Origin: Hyalella azteca
Lineage: Eukaryota; Arthropoda; Malacostraca; Amphipoda; Hyalellidae
Length of the DNA stretch: 64,000 bases
Direction: 5' to 3'
Assembly: GCF_000764305.2 (NCBI RefSeq)
Contig: NW_025933399.1
Location: 425,246-489,245 of the forward strand
Part shown: in pieces, positions 36,201 through 49,500 of the stretch
How positions within the stretch are numbered: the first letter of the stretch is position 1
Layout: each line of letters opens with the position of its first letter
Translations under genes and position numbers: made by a program
The notes under the pieces: model-generated
Database searches by the model: none
Seen by the model: the letters and a program-made list of their open reading frames with translations, nothing else
Told to the model about the DNA's origin: nothing

Positions 36201-39200
36201 ATTTAGCATTATTTACCAACAGGAAAGAACACCGAGCACTGCATTGTTTACCAAGTTCACGCTTCCATTGATGGTAGCAGAAAGCAGTTTCCATAAGATT
36301 GATCTTCGCATTGTCTACCAAGTCTTCACATTCAGCTCTTGACGCTCTGCATTCCACAGCAAGATAGGTCATTCATTTTTATTTCAAGTGCACTGAGCCA
36401 GTCAGTCATCGATCAACAGTAGATCACAGTTCTAAACAAACTCGGTCATGGCTTCACTGCTTACGAGTTCACTGCTGGATGCAATTGATCAACAACAGCC
36501 TGCTCAGCAAGCGACTTCATCATTCATTTCTCCGTCTGGTCTGGCAGTTCAATTCGTAACTCTCGCGCGCTTATTGATCGCCCTTCAAGTTTACAAAACT
36601 TTGGCTGGATTGCGACATTAGATCAAAAAAAGATTTAGGATGTTTCGAATAGAAGTAATCCTACTTGATAGTTGAAATTATTAAGCTCTTTTCAGACAAT
36701 TAATTTAACTGTAAATCTTGCAGTAAATTTTATGCCTAAATTGTGAAAATTAGAATTGTAATGTACTTACATCTGACAACATTAACAAGCGTCATTGCTA
36801 CACTTAGAAAAAACGCGATTAAATGGAAGTGAATAGCTCTAAATACTTGCAGAACATAAATTACATCCCAGGTGAAGAATTCATTACAATTCTCCTGCCA
36901 CCACGTGATGAAATCGTCGCTGAGGAAAATGTCCAATATATTGACACAGCAGGTGTTCGGAGCAATTGCTTGCGCCCTCGTCTCGTACTTGCATGTTTGG
37001 ACCAATTGCCCATTCAAGTGTATGAATCAGACATTTCATAACAGGTTTCCAGGAACGAATATATTCCATACCCAGATTGGTCCCAGATTTACATCCTCCT
37101 TTATTTGGTTTTCACAGGAATTACCAATTCATCAAAATATTTACCGTGTCATGTTTTCTGATTGGAAGATCGAATATTCGTATTTGAAGTGGTTTTTAAT
37201 TCAAGTATTCTGGCTATTCGAGTATTGACCTTTCGCATATATAATAGTACAATGTTGTTATATAAACAGTTCTCCTGTGAATAAATCAAAGTCATTTATG
37301 AAATATTTTATTTTATTTCAAATATAATGTCGAGTGTATATTCACGAGTGTTATGAAAAATCTGAGTTTAATGAGGCCAGGCTTAAAGATAATTCGATAC
37401 AGGCATTTAGTTTATCTAGTTCGTAGGTTTTTTTCTTAACAAAATCAAAATAAAAAATTCACAACTTTGAAGGAAAGAATATAATGCTATTTCAAATTCC
37501 ATAGGGTTAGCGTAGAAAAGAAATCAGAAATATAGAAGTAAAACAAGACTCTTACAGAACCATTGGAAAAACTAGGTTGCTTCAGGATAAATCAAGCAAG
37601 GAATAAGTAGTTTGAGGAGCAACTGTGAACGTTATACTGATCTAACCGGCTTACGAGACTGACAACATGTCGCATCGAGGTTTTAGGGTCGAACCCGCTT
37701 GTTATTGAGAGACCTCAACAATGGGAGTCCTCGCATGGTAATTGAGGTTTGATTGCAAAATCAGACTATTGGCCAAATTTCTTTTTATTTTATGTGGTAA
37801 AATTTATTTAAAGGTAAATATAAGGTTAAAAATTATTCAAGTTAAATTTACTAGCAAAAATAATAATTTTATGCCCGAAAAATTGGTGAATTGCGAGCGG
37901 CGGCCGTAGTTTTTGCAATAGGAAGCCACAAGAGAAATATTAGGCAAAAAAATGTGATTACAGTGCGTCTGATAAGGGAGTGCTAGACCATACCAACAGA
38001 GCAATGAGTTGTTTGAAGGGCTTACTCTGATATTATTGTTGTTAGGGAGAAGTCTTGACGCCATAAAGTCATTTATTATGTTACCGAACCCTGTACAGAT
38101 TGCGGAGCAAATTTTAAAGTGTCTTCTCATATATTGTTTTTTTTTTCGAGTCGATGAAATTGTCACTTTTCCAATTGATGTACCCGTAATTTATCATTAG
38201 GTTTCATCATTATGCTATGATTTTTTCGCAGTTGCACATAATCCTAAGGTTTTCACTCGACCTAATGATAACATAAATAAATCATTTCATATAATATGTC
38301 ATATTACTTTAATTCACGATTATGGAAAGATAAATTTCATGGTTATGCACTGAATTTTTCTGCGCTGTGTCGCGTGCTCACGTGAAGCTGGAATGCGAAT
38401 TGCCGAATCTGAAAAATCATTTGCAATTCAGCTGCATGCGTAATTTACGCACGCCAGTGCAAGTCTCCAATTCCGCATGCAATTTTTTGTGAAAAAATTA
38501 TGGTTCGAGATTGCAGAAAATTTAATGTTTTTACTGTCTATAATCTTCATTTTGACAGCCGAATAAATATTCAATCAAGTGTGGTGAATTTTTGGACGAA
38601 AATGAATCAAGGAGTGCGATTAATCCCTGCTATGGTGACGAGGACGCATGGATTTAGTGAAATTTATTTTCGGTTTTCAGAAATTTTAATGCGATTCAAA
38701 ATGAGCTTGTATCAGCCGAGTACTTGCTAGATTAATGACTTTCTTTGAGAATTAAATGAAAAATTCTAACAAATGACAATTTATATCGATCATGAAATCT
38801 ATTTAAGGCGCAGCGGAGAATAGGAAAATTCAATCCGTATACTTAGGTCTCGGTGGCATTTGGATCACGAACGTCAGATAACGAACTATTTCCATAGTCG
38901 AGGAACCTCTGGTTTAACCTACCAAGTTTTATTGAGGATCGTGGCTGAATAGGAATCGTATTCAAGCAAGAGATTGTTATTGCACTCGATGTGTTGTTGT
39001 CGGACTTTCCAGCAGCAGCATCAGAAGAGGTACAGCATAAAGGCTTAAAGTGATAGTTTGTACCTGCGTTCACAGAATAGCGAATCTAACTCAAAACTCA
39101 TCAAGAAGCACTTGTAGGCGATTAATTATAGTAACTTTATTCAAAGAGTAGGTATTTAGGATTGATTATGATTGGTACAGTTTGCCACAAGTGGATACAA

Positions 39201-42200
39201 ATTGATAATTAGCAAGCTTGTTTATGATACAGAATCTGGATTCATTTAAGGGAATTTTGTCGGGAAATATCTGTTGTAGCGCTCTCATGTACATAACATT
39301 CGGGATTATTATATTGTGTAAAATTTTCACATATGAATAGATTCGCATGATGTGGTTTTTATTCATGTATGATATTGCTGTTATTTTGTTTCAGGATGTC
39401 GCGTTCTTGTTGATCGAAGCTCTGCATGAGTCTCCTAGGCTTTCGCTCACGACACTTTTGAGAATTAATTAACTTGAGTTTGCTGGCAATTACTTTTAAC
39501 AAGGCTAGAGATTCCATATCATAGGTGAGAGACCATGTCTGGTGACATTTCACCTTCTCTAAACCAGCTGGAAGATTTCAGTTTATGTTCAATGCCCTTT
39601 TTGATTGCTACATAATTAAACAAAAATCGCTAGCTATTTGCCGTCGCGTGCAACCTTACATTCGTATTAGATATCTCATTATCGGAATAATGACATATTT
39701 TTATATTCTGAACACATTCAATGAAATAAAGCATCTAAACGACGTTTTTCTGGCATCGCTTCATGAAAAAAACTTATATTTTTCGGCCAAATAATTAGAA
39801 AATGCAGTTTATAAATTACGTAGCGCGTAATATTTTAGGCACCGGCCGATAAAATATACAGCGAAGCATAAACATCATTAGCGCCGCATCGGAGCAGGCA
39901 AGTCATAGCTTGTCTGCGCTGGAGGGTTAAAAGCCGGCCACTTGGATGTTAATTTCAATACACAAAAATTACTGCCATCTCGAACCTTAAAATTGCAGAA
40001 CAAACTCTTATTTTCTTTATTAAATTACAAATGAATTTTGAAAATATGGTTCGATTTTCACACTAGACAACAATTTTCAATGCGAAAATTTCAGTCTTCG
40101 AGTTTTCCCCCGTTTTCCTTTGTTAAAATAATTTTTCTACAAGGTCACTTATAATTACTTAAATTTATCAATTGAGATGGCTTACAATTTTTCTGACTCT
40201 CACCATGTCGACAGACAATTAAAGTTGAGCTATGAATTTTTTTCCGTTGATTCAATCAAATTTCACGATTAGAATTTCTGCTGCATCAAAACGTTCATAG
40301 GTGAGGATACAAAATTTAAATTTTTCATATAATTGTTAATTTTAGCGATTAATACAGAAGAAAACTGCCGTAGCCATCCATCTTGGTGGCAGCGGCTGTT
40401 GCACCAAAATGTAAAATTTAATGCCATTCACCCACCAGGTTTTATCGTACAATAATGAACCTCTCGTGGGGTTTCCAGGCATTCCAGATATTTTATGAAA
40501 CGGCGTCGGGTTACTCCAGGAATTTTCTGCTGCAGCCAAATATTTTGCGAATAACTTTTCCGGATTAACTCGCTGGGATCATGTACTCCAAAGAAGTTTA
40601 TGATTATAGAAAAGAAAATTAAATGCGCTAGATTAACACAAATTTTAATATACGTTGAATGATATAGAATATCCACTCCAAAGAAGACCTTGATATATAA
40701 ATGATTTGTTCGTAAAAAAATTATCAAAGCGTTTTTGCTGGATAAATTATTTGATGAAATAATAATGATGAAATTATAAATTATTAGATTTGAAATTATT
40801 GCTGGATAATTATCAGAAGAAAGCATGTGTTTTTAAAGTGTTCGACGGTACATGAAAACAGGCTTAAATCCATGTTCACAAGCGCAAATGGGGGCATGTA
40901 TGGCAAGATTAAATCTAATTTCCGAAATTCGACTGCCGGTTTAGAAAATTCACAGCCCGAATACCGATGGAATTAGGTGCTGTTATTATCACCGGTTGCA
41001 CATTAAAGGAGCTTAGCCTGCAAACACCTCAACACCGAACAGTTAGAAAATTTTGGCGAAATCGACTCAAAAGAATTCGACGCTTGATTGCAGAAACACA
41101 ATTGTTTGTTGCCTCCCGACCCTGAGCTAATATATCGGTTATACTAAGTCTTTTTAGTTAAAGTGAGATTATGAAGAAAATATGATTAATAAAATCATAC
41201 TGTGCATTCATAAAACAGTTGATGAAACATTCACTGCAATAACATAACTTAACAATAAGTAAACAATAAATACGGAATTGCTGTTCATCTAACTAACAAG
41301 ACTACGTTCAGCGCAAGTAGAAACATTGGTCATTTCGCTGAGCCACATCCTGGAATCTAAGAAGTCAGCCTTCCATCCTTCGTGATTATTGCTGTAGAAA
41401 AACAAGTCCTCGGTGCGTTCAACTTCATCAGGACTTCAGTGACGCAAGCAAGTAAATGTTCTCCGAGCTTCATTTACGATTAAATTCCTGGAAAGGAAGC
41501 GAGTTGGTGCGATGAAGCGAAGGAAGTCATTAGACGCGTCGTTGCCCAGCGGCACTTGCGGCTCTGACTGTCCGCTTCTTTCTGTCTCGAGTCGCGAGGT
41601 ATTTTGCGGCTGACTGTCTCCTGAGACAGGCAGTATCTTCAAATGGTTCGGTATTTAGAAAAAAAATTTTTTCTTGGTGTAATAATGTTCAGTAACAAAC
41701 AAGTTTATGAGAAATTCAAATTCTGGAGCAGTCCTCTTGTTTCTTTAAAATATGAATTAAATTATAGTTGTATTATAAACAGAAATTTATAGCGAATAAA
41801 CTTTGACAGAAAAATCAGTGATAGAGAAATAATATAATTTACGATAACAGCGCCTTTTAACTGTGTGAAAAGAATCATGAGCCAGCGACACATACCACAG
41901 AACGTAAGTGTCACCGGCGCAACGATGAATTTAGCAATGGTTAAAAAATTGAAGATTAATCATGATATTTAAAAGAAATAATGTGTAGATGATACGCATT
42001 TGTGCTATAAGAGCCGACCGAAAATTGATTAAGAATTTTTGATAACGAACTGTCGCATACAATTTGATAGTAATACAAACAAATGATTGATTCGAAAATT
42101 TCTCATCAATAAATACATATATATTCAACTCAGGCGAAACGTGGATCTTTATGCAAATAAAATTAATAAATACGAGAGAAGCAGGCTGACCGTATTCTAA

Positions 42201-42407
42201 CATACACACTCCAATTGTTTGTAAATAATGCTTTTCCGTTGGGAATTAAAAATTAAAGCATTAGTTACTGAGATAAATTAAATATTGATCTCGCTTGAAA
42301 GGGATGCTTCCGAGTGAATGAGAATTTAAAAACTAAATTAGACACAGAAGTTTAGATTTGCTAGGCTAATTTAAATAAACTTGTCCGCTACAGAACGATG
42401 TTGCTGT
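30226..42407. other. AT-rich non-coding stretch, about 12.2 kb
   Basis: This is the longest plain stretch. Open frames are at most about 132 codons (40428-40826, minus strand) and none shows a recognisable domain, signal peptide or conserved motif. Minor structures are an 11-bp hairpin AATTAAGCATC at 32578-32604, a hairpin GTTATTTTTC/GAAAAATAAC at about 34653-34683, and short G+C patches near 36060-36540 and 39840-39940. I see no tRNA, no splice-supported exon chain and no clear transposon ends. Confidence 0.45.
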
Positions 42408-42596
42408 CCACTTTTTAGAGCTAATCAGGAAATTCAGAGATAACATCGTAGTAGTTTCCTAGCGTTAATTGTGCAATTTAGAGATAACAAATATTTCCAA
42501 GGTTTCTCTGGCGGTAATCGGGTAATTCAACGATAAGATGACAGCAGATTTATAAAAAGTTCCGGGAGTAAATCGGGCAGTTAAGAATTTCCTTGC
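42408..42596. repeat. Degenerate 45-60 bp tandem repeat, 4 units
   Basis: Units share AATTCAGAGATAAC (42431), AATTTAGAGATAAC (42476) and AATTCAACGATAAG (42524), and a fourth partial one ends in CAGTTAAG (about 42588). Each is preceded by a TAATC(A/G)GG-like word. The spacing drifts, so this is an old array. Confidence 0.6.
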
Positions 42597-44774
42597 TGAG
42601 TCGCCTCCATCTATCGGGGAATGCTTATTTAAAAAAAATCTATTAAATTATATAAGTTTGGAAATCAGTTCTAAGAAAATTTGCCGAATATTGGAATTAA
42701 GACCGCATAATAGTTATATGGTTCGTATACCTTATAGACAAATATTGTCATAAGTAAGCAGACCGAAAAACGAAGAATAAAATTTATTCTTTAAAATTTT
42801 TCGAATAGGAAAGAAAAATTCTTTCGTATGCATTGGGCAGCTCAATTCCAGGCATTTGAGATTGTCTTTTAGTGACAGACTACAGACTACATTTTTCTCT
42901 TTCACCTTAGCCTATGTTTCGTGAAGCCTGTTGAGGCTCCATAAATCTCGTTGTTCTATTGAAAAACCAAAAGTATAACTTAAATAGTCCCCGAATAAAA
43001 CGGAAATAACCATTCACTAAATTCATTTGATCTCGGCTTTCAGCAATGACATGTTCCTTCCAGCACATTCGTACCGTTTTCACGAAAGTTATCTATGATA
43101 AATAATTATAGTAATTTTTAATATGACTCGAAACTGACAACAATAATGTATTGATTTAATATGAAATATTTTCTTTCGGCAATCATAACTTTTAGAAGTT
43201 TTAAGGTAATGTGAACGTTTCTCTTAAGAAGTTATGTCTCACTCGAAGTCTCTGAGCGATAATTTTTGCAGAGGCTATAGAAACGAGGCATCATAATTTT
43301 TCCTTCAGTGTGAATAAGGCCTTCGTTTTGCCGAGACCATTGCTTCCTATTTACGCCAATTTCCGCGCACTTTGTCAGCAAGATTAATCCGGTTACGATT
43401 TTCGTAGATGCCCGGTTACGATTTTTGTGTTGGTGTTTGGGAGCACGCAGCGGCTGCGATATTGCAGCAACGTTCATAAAAATATCCTCCCAACGACGGT
43501 GTTTGCTGTTGCTGCGAGTGTGACTGCAGCCTTTAAATGTTCCGTATAGATGTACGGAACTATTGTTCCGTACATGTTTCGTAGATGTACGGAAATAGAT
43601 GTACGGAACTATTGCTGCTCTTCAAGCTTGGTTACGAGGCTAGAAACAGTGAAGATAGTTTTTCTTACCTGCATTAATTTTAAATGATTTTCGTTATTTA
43701 ACGAAGCCAGCAGAAGCTGGAATTAAAGATTCTGGTTACCAGATCATCAGGAACGAAAAGCAATGAAGCATCCGTTCTCTTAATTAAATTCAAATTTATC
43801 CAACCCCGTGCTACTCACCGTTTTTTCTATCAATACTTCCATCGTGATGTAGATAAGAACCTTGTAAATAATTGTTGATTAGAATAAAGAATATATTTCA
43901 TATTACGAGGAAAAGATTCAAATATGCGCTCAATTAAGCTTCTCAAGATCAATAATATTTTGGAAAAAGAACATGTAGACGAAAAATTTTTAAGGGAGTT
44001 TTCTTCAAATTAAGCAAATGGTAAACAAAGTTGTATTGTATACGACCAGCTGTGCTATTGCTCGGTAAAACGAGCGACGATCTTCCGTCGAGACTTGGAC
44101 GGGGAGAGCACGAGGCTCGGTCATGCCAGTGTCGTGGGCAAGCGGCGTCTGGTGAGATAAAATAATAATAATAACAAGATGTCTGGGGCAGGATTATTGC
44201 CAGTAAAACCTAACATAAACCAGCAAAGCTCTGCTCCAGCGCCTGTAAAAGACGTCATCTTCTTAAGGAACCTAAGCTGCGTTCCTGTAGGTCTATGATC
44301 AGAAGAGTGCTGAAAAGTTTGTTTCTTGCTAATTAGAGTTAGGCTAGATAATAATTTATTACTATTTTTATGTTTCGTTCGATTGTACTTCAGCTTTTTT
44401 ATAGTCTCTTTCAATGTAAATAGAAATACGTGCGCATATTTAAAGAGTTGCAGCAATTTATAGCAGATAAAACGTCATATATACAAATGATATATAGTGT
44501 ATAATATATATAAAAGTTTTTATCCTCAAATGGAATCACCAGTTTTATTTGGGACGTTAACATACAGTATTTGACGTCCGCAAGAGCAATTACACCCGAT
44601 ATTTATTCTTCAGGAAACTCATTTCGGGATCCTTGGCTTTCTAAAATTCATATTCTTTTCATAATAATACAATTCTCATGTTCTCGGTGCCATATAATGT
44701 TACTCTTTAGCGATGATTAACTGTGAGAACTCTGTCACTCACGCCAAGCACTCTGAGATGAATGGGATTTGACA
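42597..44774. other. Non-coding stretch with a small inverted repeat
   Basis: No gene is recognised. The TGTACGGAA cluster at 43537-43612 is listed separately. The 111-codon minus-strand open frame at 44121-44456 has no family feature. Confidence 0.5.
43537..43612. repeat. Cluster of TGTACGGAA words with an 11-bp hairpin
   Basis: ATGTACGGAAC (43550-43560), loop TATT, then GTTCCGTACAT (43565-43575) form a perfect hairpin. GATGTACGGAA recurs at about 43583 and 43599, and TGTTCCGTA precedes at about 43539. The words occur in both orientations within about 75 bp. Confidence 0.8.
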
Positions 44775-44906
44775 TTACCTGGTCAGCCGTTCACACTCAG
44801 CAGTACAGAGCTCTGGCGTTACCTGATCAGCCGTTCACACTCTGGAGTAAAGAGCTCTGAAGTTACCTGGTCAGCCGTTCACACTCTGGAGTACAGAGCT
44901 CTGAAT
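44775..44906. repeat. 44-bp minisatellite, 3 units
   Basis: TTACCTGGTCAGCCGTTCAC starts at 44775, 44819 and 44863, 44 bp apart, each unit ending in AGAGCTCTG. A would-be fourth unit is replaced at TACCTG by the start of the duplicated segment at 44906, so the array and the duplication share a TACCTG junction. Confidence 0.92.
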
Positions 44907-44927
44907 ACCTGTGTTCTAGGTTTTGAA

Positions 44928-44954
44928 CTGACGATGGAGCTGGACTCCGAAACG
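44928..44954 (+). other. Hairpin-GAAACG motif at the start of the duplicated segment
   Basis: CTGACGA is followed by a GGAG/CTCC stem with loop CTGGA and then GAAACG. The CTGANGA...stem...GAAA layout is like the conserved core of hammerhead ribozymes and like the hairpin-CCGAAACG words seen at ends of some retroelements. Stems I and III of a hammerhead are not evident, so ribozyme activity is not supported. It recurs at 62371-62397. Confidence 0.3.
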
Positions 44955-45390
44955 TTTTCTCTTATAAGAAATGGTGAACTTTTTAGCTATTTTCTTTACT
45001 TTTAAATTCCTGGATTAATTTATTTTTATTTATAGCTTAAATTGAATATGAACGATGAGGAAAAATTTCGGTTTATGAATTTTTCTGAATTTTTTCATGA
45101 TCTAGAAGATTATCGATCGCTATGAATTAAATCTGAAATAATCTTCGCGGATTAGAATTTTGCGCAATATTAGGTTGGGTAATATTAAGGCAACTCGGTG
45201 CGACTCGTGAACACTTCTGCCTTCAATTTATTCGGTCTTTGAAAGTGAGTCCGATGCAATAATTTTTGCTTTCAAGGATTTTTGACTAAGGCTTCACTTT
45301 TTTAACTCCCAGTGGAAAATTTCCAGACTTCAAAAGTTTCGGAGGAGCGTAGGCATTAAAGAATAAAGTTGACAATAATTCGATGAGGGA

Positions 45391-45577
45391 AGGGGTGAAG
45401 TGGGGCTTAAAAGGTCACTGTATGACGGGTCGGATTAAGGGGTGAACGGGTTCATAGGTCACGGTATGACGAGTCGGGTTAAAGAGGGAGAAGTGGGGGG
45501 TTAAAAGGCCATTACGTAACAGGTCGGGTTGAGATAGGGTGAAGTGGGAGTAACAAGGTCACGGTGTGACGGGTTGT
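45391..45577. repeat. Degenerate ~47-bp tandem repeat, about 4 units
   Basis: Units share GGTGAAGTGGGG, TTAAAAGGTCAC, GTATGACGGGTCGG and TTAA words. Each cycle differs at several sites and slightly in length. An identical array lies in the second duplication copy at 62834-63020. Confidence 0.85.
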
Positions 45578-46557
45578 AGTATACGAGAGGTTTAAAGTAT
45601 AGTATAATTACCATTTGCGGCTCCCAGCAACTGATATTCCTGCATTACCGCACAAAACTCACATGAACTGTTAAGAAAAATACGAAGCTGTGATAGTTTG
45701 TCGGTTGTAAAATGTTGACCAATGGTGACGCGATCTCCTTTGCTGCCATTTAATGGACATCTTGCGTTCATATCTCACATCGTTCTTGGATTTCACACTC
45801 TGGCTTTTGCCAAGCTGCTTAGTAAGATTTTGCACTCAAAAGCTTTCTCGAGTTGCTTCTGAAACATTTGCTTTGAAGGATTTTCACCATCAATGAGTTT
45901 ACCCTTTGAATTTTGTAGGGGAAATCTGTAAAAGAGTAATATACTAAGTGGCAAAATAAATAATTGAGGTAATTATAAATGATGGAATGAAATTATGATG
46001 GCGGCCTTAAAAGATTTCCGATTTGAAAGGGAAAACGACAAAAAAGTTCTAATTTGGGATGATTTTTTGAAAATCTTCTATGGACTGCCGGAGGATGCGG
46101 GTCTGCGACAGCATGAAGAAAAAATATTTAGCCCTCAAATTTCTTAAATTAAGTTTCTAATTTTGTATCAGCCCATGAGGTTTCATAAAAATTTAAGGCA
46201 TTTTCAATTTACTAATTTAATAACTCATCTTAATTTTTTTGGAAGTGATTACAAATCAAATTTTGATTATCGAGCCATGCGATACATTTCCGCATAAAAA
46301 ATACATGAAAATTGACACTTTTTCCAGGCTTCACGCTGCTTCGACTAACACACTGGATATGCAACTTTTCTTAATTGGAGCTGAAAAACAATGGATTTCT
46401 CAGCGTCGTTAATACGACAGCTTTGTAAGCCTGCCAGATTCCTTCATAAAGAAGGTTCTGCCGGCAGAAGTTCGTAATTGCTCACGTACTCGAATTAATG
46501 TGCACCAGAAGTCATTACGTGCCGGCACTTGACTTAACGAAGTTGTTATAAGTCGAT

Positions 46558-49500
46558 ACAACTTTTTGGGACTCGAATGCATGAAGAGCGACTTGGTTTG
46601 CGCTCAGGCTGGAAAAATTGTGCTGCGTATCGAGTGTTGATAATGCGTAATTTACACACTTTATATCATGATAAATTATTAACATGCATTTCAGAATCGG
46701 ATTCAATTATCTTATATTCTACCTCCAACAGATACCAATTTACCCGCTTTATAGTTCCTCAATATTTACTATATAATTATTTCCATCATGAAGTTAAAAA
46801 AACAAAGAAAACAGCAAGTAAATTCAACGTTTCCCAAACGGAAGCGTTTTGAAGGACCGCCCCATCACCAGCATTTAACTCGAATAACGTATATAAAATA
46901 ATAGATAATAGGCAAATTCGCAAATTCCCTCGGAGGAGATTAACACCTGAGTGCTGAATAAATGGGACAAATAACATAAAAATCCACCGAGAAACAATTT
47001 AAAGCGAATAAGAATGGCGTTAAGACATGGTTTCCGCTCAGAAATTTTGTATCAATTTGAAAGTGCTTCAATTAGCGGCATCAGAGCTAGTTGATGCTCA
47101 AATATTTTTAATCGCTCCCAGAAACAGACGCGCTGCACAGTTAAGAGTGAAGCGCACTGCAGAATAGAACGTGTAGCAGAGCAGAACTCCGACAACTCTG
47201 ATGTAGAAGTTACGCGCTGTCACTCCGACATACGCTGACACGCACTGCTCATAACTGTACCTATAAACCTGATAGGACCGCATTCGGGCAGGAATGACCT
47301 CCTTCATTATACATGAGAGACCCATTTCTAAATGATTGATCACGTTTAAAAATACATACGGAAAACATTTCATAAATTGAATTTTCAACTCTCTGGACAT
47401 AGTTTCAGACGAGCTGTCAAACATGGCAAACTGAAATAGGTAGTTTTCCTACCTGCCATCAACCTCGTCAAAAGTTTCAAAAAATTGCTTATACTTTTCT
47501 CTAAAGATAACATTTATATGACGCTGTTTAGTTTACAATGTCTGCTCCATTTTAAGATCAGCATGGAATGTAGAGCAGACCGTACGCACGCGTGATTTTC
47601 ATCACACTCACTGACATGACGTCACACTTTGCTACAATATCTATCGTTTGCATGGGGACTCGCGCAAACGCAGTACTCGGCCTTCTGGATCATGTTGGGG
47701 CGTTGGTGCATCACTTCTCTTACTGCTTCATTTCCGCACGACCGCATCATCATGTCCAATAAATGAATCAAGGTTCAAAATAAATAATGCATGTGACAAC
47801 GACTAGGATTCCGGACTAATAATTTTCCGAGCATTCTTCTTTCTGCTTTCGCGTCTTGGCTCCTAAGATTTGAAGCTTGACATTCGAGAATTTCGTGTGG
47901 ACATTATGGATGATGAATTAAATATTAACCATAAGTTTGAATCATGTAAATATTCAAGGTTCTAAAATATTACGTGAAAACGCCATCATATCTACACTAC
48001 GCGGGAAATGATAAAATTTGCACAGCAAAGCATTTAAAATTCAAGTTCATTTGAAAACGGATAGATTCAGGACCTCATTGATAATTCACACTTATAGACA
48101 CGAATATAACCCAAACAAACAGAAAAATTATTTAAACTACAATCTTGAGGCACTCTCTTTGTAAATACCATTGTATAAATAAGTCGCTGAGAAATGCCAA
48201 GGAAGTTATTCTTACCAGCCTATTATTTTTATTCACGCAAGACAAACAGGACAGGATTAAATGCTCGCTCGAGGCACGGTTCATTTCCAGCAACGAAGCA
48301 GCCATTACAGCGTGCCGCTCCATGCCAACTCCATCTTATCTCTTGCTTCTTCCCCAACCCTGGGCAACAGTTGTAATCTTTACGCTTATTTATGATAATG
48401 AATCAGTTTTATAGTTCTATTGCAATCACTTCATACTTGTAATTACCGTTTGCAGTTGTATTGTTGAAACATTTGTATAAATATTTATTTGTTTTAAAAA
48501 TATAAAAAAAACAAAGACTTGTTAGAAATATGGTACTCTGAAGAAATTTTTTTAAGTTGGATGGTCAGTTTATCGCATGCATATACACGGGGGAGTCGGA
48601 GAAATTCTAGTTTAAATTGGTGATCGCTAGCAGGTGTGAAGTTTATGAAATGATGATTTGATTTTAAGCTGGATTAATTCTACTGCAATCTAAGTATAAA
48701 AATTGAAGATTTTTGCAGGAAACTTGCCACACCTAAAGAATCGTTCTTTAGAGTTCTTTTTCTGTTCTCTGAATGTTTCGGCATGCAGGAACAGTAATAG
48801 AGATGCCAATTTCCACGAATAAGTTTTAGTTCCTGATAAAAAGAAACTTAAAAATCTTGAGCCTATCTCTCTCACACATGTACACTTAAATGCATACACA
48901 TGCACACACTTGAACGCGCGCATTTCTGTAATCGCGTGCTTGATTCAGGAACGCATTTGCGTCATACAAGTTGCGTTCTCGGAAAAAAGTTACACCAACA
49001 AAAATGAAGATACATAAGATGATTTCTGTCACTACTGGAACATAAGCTTTCATCCGACATTTTGTTCGTTCAAAAAATGAACAGTGAGCGGTGCACAGAT
49101 GTTGCTCAAAGTGAATTTTCTTGCATTAGAAAATGTGAAGCTTTTAGTAGCGCTCGCTTGTAAGTAGTCCTACAAGAAATTGCACAATCTTGTTTCTAAT
49201 CTTCTATAAATTGAAACCTTATGGTGTTATATTTATAGGCCTAATTACTGCTTTAGCGGCAACGCAGCTCAAGGGCTCATAAATAAGCTCAACAAGAACC
49301 ATGTATTCCTGCGCGGCAGGTCTCGCCAGTATTCCTTTTGCTAAATAAAGGAGGAGTGGATTATTATATTGATTGAATTTAATTCGTAGCACGTAAATGC
49401 TGCATTAGCCTAAAAATTTTTCTTACGTGTAGCTTGGATCCGACTGTAAATATCAGTGATTTGAAACATATCTGAAACATAAAATGTAATGAAAAAATTA

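Larger units (their letters stand above)
44906..46557 (+). repeat. Segmental duplication copy 1 (at least 1,652 bp)
   Basis: This segment matches 62349-64000 with a constant offset of 17,443 bp, so there is no net indel, and I saw no base difference in the lines compared. It starts at TACCTGTGTTC, just after the 44-bp minisatellite. Its true end cannot be seen because copy 2 runs off the window. It contains a hairpin followed by GAAACGTT near its start and a ~47-bp repeat at 45391-45577, and no convincing gene. Confidence 0.95.

Noticed and set aside
37670..37750. GGTCGAACCCG word resembling a tRNA T-arm
   Set aside because: No D-arm or acceptor pairing upstream within tRNA length.
40428..40826. 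132-codon minus-strand open frame
   Set aside because: AT-rich, isoleucine- and asparagine-heavy peptide without a recognisable domain; length is within chance for a 64-kb window and no splice chain connects to it.
44928..44954. Full hammerhead ribozyme call
   Set aside because: Core-like words are present, but stems I and III and the cleavage-site context could not be found, so it is left as a motif.
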